The notes under the pieces are model-generated. The model made no database searches and was not told the DNA's origin. It worked only from the letters and a program-made list of their open reading frames with translations. Below, piece after piece: positions 60,393 through 64,000 of a DNA stretch of 64,000 bases. Both the position numbers and the translations under genes were made by a program. Each line of letters begins with the position of its first letter. Position 1 is the stretch's first letter. The DNA comes from Aphelenchoides besseyi (lineage: Eukaryota > Nematoda > Chromadorea > Rhabditida > Aphelenchoididae), in contig JAMPIQ010000003.1 of assembly GCA_024699855.1 (NCBI GenBank), positions 6,448,001 to 6,512,000 on the forward strand. Reading direction: 5' to 3'.

Positions 60393-63300
60393 CCGTCGGC
60401 ACAAACATCGTGCATCAAAACGGTCGTAAAAATGGACGCTGCTCCACCATTGCCAATGAGTCCAACACCCGCGACTGCAGCGAATCGAAGTGCCGTTATA
60501 ACACAACCGTTTGTCAATGAAACTGCTCGTTATTCGGGCGTATTCTACGATAATTTTGATGCTGTGGCTTCGGCGACAATCAATTCAACGTACGTCGCGC
60601 TTCCAGCATCAGACGAAATCTGTCAGGCGGTGGTTCGATTTGTTCAGTTCAATCGAACCAGTGGAAAACGACGAGCTGTTGAAGAAGAGGGTGAATGTCG
60701 TTGCGAACGAGGAAGAAACATTGGCGAGTGTGCCGTCAGTTTGAGATCCTCGTCGATCAATGCGGCTGATGAAGACGAGAGCACAGGAAGACGTCGAAAA
60801 ATTCGTCGAACTCAATCACAAACATCGAAAAACACGACCAATAGTGTGATTACATCCACCGCTCCGTTTCTCGCTTTGCATTCAAACGAAATGGATGCCG
60901 AACAACTGGAGATGAGTCGGTTGTTAGCTGCGGCAGCTCAGGAGAGAATACAACGACGAAATGCAGCGACTCGGTCGGCGCTTTTTGGAGCTATGAGTTC
61001 CACGGAATGTAACAAAAACTTGGTCTTTAGCGAGAGACATTCGAATAGCGAGACAAAGACTTCGAGAGTAATTGCTATACCGACCTCAACCATCAAGTCG
61101 ACATCGGGATTAAGACGGCGCGAGAAGACCGAAGGTAAGAAATCAGTAAACAACATCAGTTCAAATGATGCAACGATCAATGCAAAACGAACTCTTCATT
61201 TTTGTTTAGTCGAAATTCTCTGAAGCACAATTGTGGTCAAGAAGACTACAAACGAGCGGCCGTTGGCTTTCACTTCCGCCAATTCGGGCAGAAGCCTGAA
61301 ATTCGGTTTTAAACAAAACTTTTGGTCTATTTTGAGACAAACTAATGGAAAGAAGACACGATATCTTCTCGCATATGATATTTATACTTCCAATTGCTGC
61401 TCTCAGTTAATTCATTTTGGCGATAAAATCTCGAACGTTGAAGGTGTGTAACAATATTGTTTATTCTGTTGATCACCCTCTGTTTTTTCGATCTCAAACT
61501 TTTAAGTTCGATGCGAGACCTCAGGGACCTTCCGCGAATCCTCCCGACCAATTTCGCTCACGACTTTCATTCTCCAAATGCAGAAAATGAGCATGTAGTC
61601 GCGTGTTTTATGCTCCTGTTGTGCCATTTGTCAACTTTTTTGTTTCCGTCTTTACAATCAACTCACGGCTTTCGATCACAAACCGAGATGAAGTTGTCAA
61701 TTGATGTTTGTCGCGATTTGTGACTCGTGGATGGCTTGTCTGATCCAACTGACTAAACCAAAACTTATCACTTCGGCAACTTGTGTGTGACGAGAAGAGT
61801 GATTGAAACAGCCGGTTGAGAGTCGTGTTTTGGAGTTTCGATTCGTCTTTTCACTTCCATTGATTAATTTAAACACTGATTGTCACAGTTAATTATCAAG
61901 GTTAATGGTTGAGAAGACGTGACTCAAACGTTCATGGTCATCTTCCATACAGTTTTTTTATTGCTTTTACGTAAAATCATCCAACACCTCATTTCTTATT
62001 CTAATGGATTTTTTCGCGCCCCAAACCAGTTGGCTGAAACAGTTCTTTCGTATATGATACTTACGTAACAAACCAACTAGTACGCTTACAAAACTCGTTA
62101 CATTCCTGTACTGCAAATCAATTTGATCTCTAAAGTTAGTTCGACCAATCAGTTCGAAAAGCGACCCGGAAACCACGTGGTGAAATTTTTACTAAGAACC
62201 GCGGTCGCTCGAGATTCCAACTCTCGGTCCTCTACGAGTCATCACGATTGCTTTCTGACCGCCGGCTATAGCAGTCGGGAAGCAGCCAAATCGGGACGCG
62301 TTTCATATTTGCGAAAACGTCGTCGCGGGTGTCTTCTTCCTCGTTCTGCAACACATCTGTTGATCCGGTTTGAAAAGCGTTGGGGTGTTAATGACAAAAA
62401 GGTCAACAAGTCCGCGGTAGTTGTTTTTCAGTGAACCCTTTCGACAGCTTCGGGTTGTTTTTGAATCAGTGTTGTTGGCCGAAAGACAAGCGAAAAGGTC
62501 CACTGAAGAGTTTGTTGATCGAATTGCGTAATTTGTGTTTGAGTCATCCGTGCATAAAAACAACTCTTTACGATGATTTTCGCTTTTTAATTGTGATTAT
62601 CAATCGAGTTGTTGATTCTTTATCAGCGAAATGAAACGGTTTTAGAGTCTCGCAGAGAGCGTTGATTGGAGAGAGTTACTGCAACGATCAAACAACTTTT
62701 CTTGTCTGCGCTTTTTGAATGTAAATCTTAGCTTTCGTTTCAACACTTCTAATCGATTGTTGAAGTTCTGTTGAAATTCTAGTATGAAACACGGTGAAGC
62801 TATTAATCATTTGCCGACACTAATTACTCTGCTTAAACGACCACTACGCGGTTTCCCGCCAAATTGCGCGACCCATTACAACGTTTCTTTAACCGCAGTT
62901 TCCGAATGACCAAAAACAAAGCAGTGAATCCATTCGTTTTCGTTACACGTTTACGATTCTTTCGCACAACAACTACAAGGGTACCTCATGCGAATTCTTT
63001 GATTATTGTCACGGGTGTGCAATTTTCGCTACTTCTCCAATCTGCTCTCCGGATTTCACTTTCGTTGACCTGAAGCGTCGGACGCCTTTCACGATCGTCG
63101 CTTTCACCTCATCCGCACGCTTCGCCGTTTGTACGGAATCCAATTTTAAACAATCCGCCAAACATTGCGCCCAAATTCACGATGTTTTGCGCGTGTGATC
63201 GAAGCGAGGAATTGCACAGCATCCTCCGCTCTATCCGTTCAAATTTGTCTGCAACAAAACTTTCAATTAGTTCAACAAAATCCGAATAGGACACTTATGA

Positions 63301-63819
63301 TCTCTTGTTCATTGTTTATTTTCAGCGTCACCGGAGAGTTCAGACGGAGTGAACTTAATCAACGGCCAATGGCACGTCGAACCATCGACATCAACTAATC
63401 CAACGAATCTTTCCTTCCTGTCGAACAATCTACTTCAAAACAAGGCGGAGATCGCTGGCCAACAAACCGCCAATTTGAACGATCCAAACTTCGGAACTTC
63501 GAATCGACACTTTGTCCAATCCCCTTCTGTTGTTAGCAACGGCACTCTACCTTCCGAACATACGTTAAATCAACAGACCGCAGTTTTTCACAACCTTATT
63601 GTCGGTGGAACTAATTTTGCCGCCACTTCGGCTCTCAATGGCCAACCGATTGCTCAAAGTTCACCAATCCAACGTCGCGGTCGTCGTTTCTCTCATCATC
63701 AATCAGCAATTGCACAAGCAAACGGGTCGCCATTAAGTTCCGCTCTACAACAATCGGCAAGTGCGAATTCGACTCCGCACCGTCAGAAAGCAGCTGGACG
63801 AACTCCAACTCTTCAGCAG
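60393..63819 (+). CDS. Ser/Thr/Asn/Gln-rich protein, probable nuclear regulator, 3' end outside window
   Basis: I do not recognise the family. Exon 60393-61134 contains the ATG at 60432 (MDAAPPLPMSPTPATAANRS...), although the frame is open back to the TTTCAG at 60392. It holds EICQAVVRFVQFNRTSGKRR, a basic nuclear-localisation-like GRRRKIRRTQSQTSKN, and a helical EQLEMSRLLAAAAQERIQRR. A 2.2 kb intron (61135-63325) then joins, in phase 1, to SPESSDGVNLINGQWHVEPS, followed by a long Asn/Gln/Ser-rich stretch with QRRGRRFSHHQSAIAQANGS. The donor at 63820 leads out of the window. The composition suits a transcription or mRNA regulator, but the diagnostic domain is presumably downstream. Confidence 0.6.
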
Positions 63820-64000
63820 GTAAGAAATAAGCGGTTTTGTTTAACAAACGTAACCAACTTGTTCACTTGACATATTTGAACCTTTTGACTGTTCGCTCAA
63901 TTAAAATCAGGTGTAAATGAAAAGCAAAAAGTCAACATGATCTCAGAATGTGATCACTTAAATTTGAGTCCGACTCTTGATAAGATAGGAAGAGGTTTCG

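Noticed and set aside
1..64000. Transposons, CRISPR arrays, rRNA genes or viral remnants
   Set aside because: I saw no terminal inverted repeats, transposase or reverse-transcriptase motifs, regularly spaced repeats or rRNA signatures.

Overview
This is nuclear DNA of an animal, most likely a nematode. The genes are broken up by very short introns (many 36-50 bp, GT...TTTAG or GT...TTTCAG). There is an innexin and an alpha-arrestin, a nematode-style mix of small secreted proteins, AATAAA signals just past stop codons, and several same-strand neighbours only 150-220 bp apart. I could not name the species from sequence alone. All product names rest on motifs and alignment from memory; no database was searched.

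Layout. 0-6.5 kb: the 3' part of a glycogen branching enzyme gene (+), a 2.2 kb stretch with coding-like fragments I cannot assign, and 2-hydroxyacyl-CoA lyase (-). 9.3-13.9 kb: a Ser/Asn-rich protein with a hydrophobic C-terminus (+), a sigma-class GST with a secretory N-terminal extension (-), and a divergent SH2-like protein (-). 14.1-16.1 kb: two intron-containing tRNA-His genes and a small secreted cysteine-containing protein with a clear TATA box (+). 19-28 kb: an alpha-arrestin (+), an M13 (neprilysin-like) protein whose zinc-binding HExxH has become REMAK (-), and a KLF-type zinc-finger factor (-). 29-31 kb: a lysine-rich secreted or membrane protein built from a tandem repeat (-). 31.2-35.9 kb: a PDZ protein, RNase H2 subunit A and a CLPTM1-like membrane protein (all +; the last two are operon-like). 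36.6-42.4 kb: a mucin-like, probably GPI-anchored protein (+), a DOMON/cytochrome b561 protein (-) and an inositol polyphosphate 5-phosphatase (-). 42.4-50.2 kb: no gene I can support. 50.2-55.4 kb: a zinc-finger gene made of two near-identical tandem halves (+), a third tRNA-His (-), an innexin (+) and a cystatin (-). 55.5-64 kb: mostly non-coding, with exons of one low-complexity regulatory-looking gene (+) that runs off the window.

The genes do not form one pathway; this is an ordinary gene-rich segment with several unusual members. The best items for follow-up are the M13 protein lacking its zinc ligands, the lysine-rich repeat protein with its repeat-phased introns, the recently duplicated zinc-finger gene, the divergent SH2-like protein with two YxN motifs, the PIP-box-like tail on RNase H2A, the intron-bearing tRNA-His family, and two GC-AG introns supported by reading frame.
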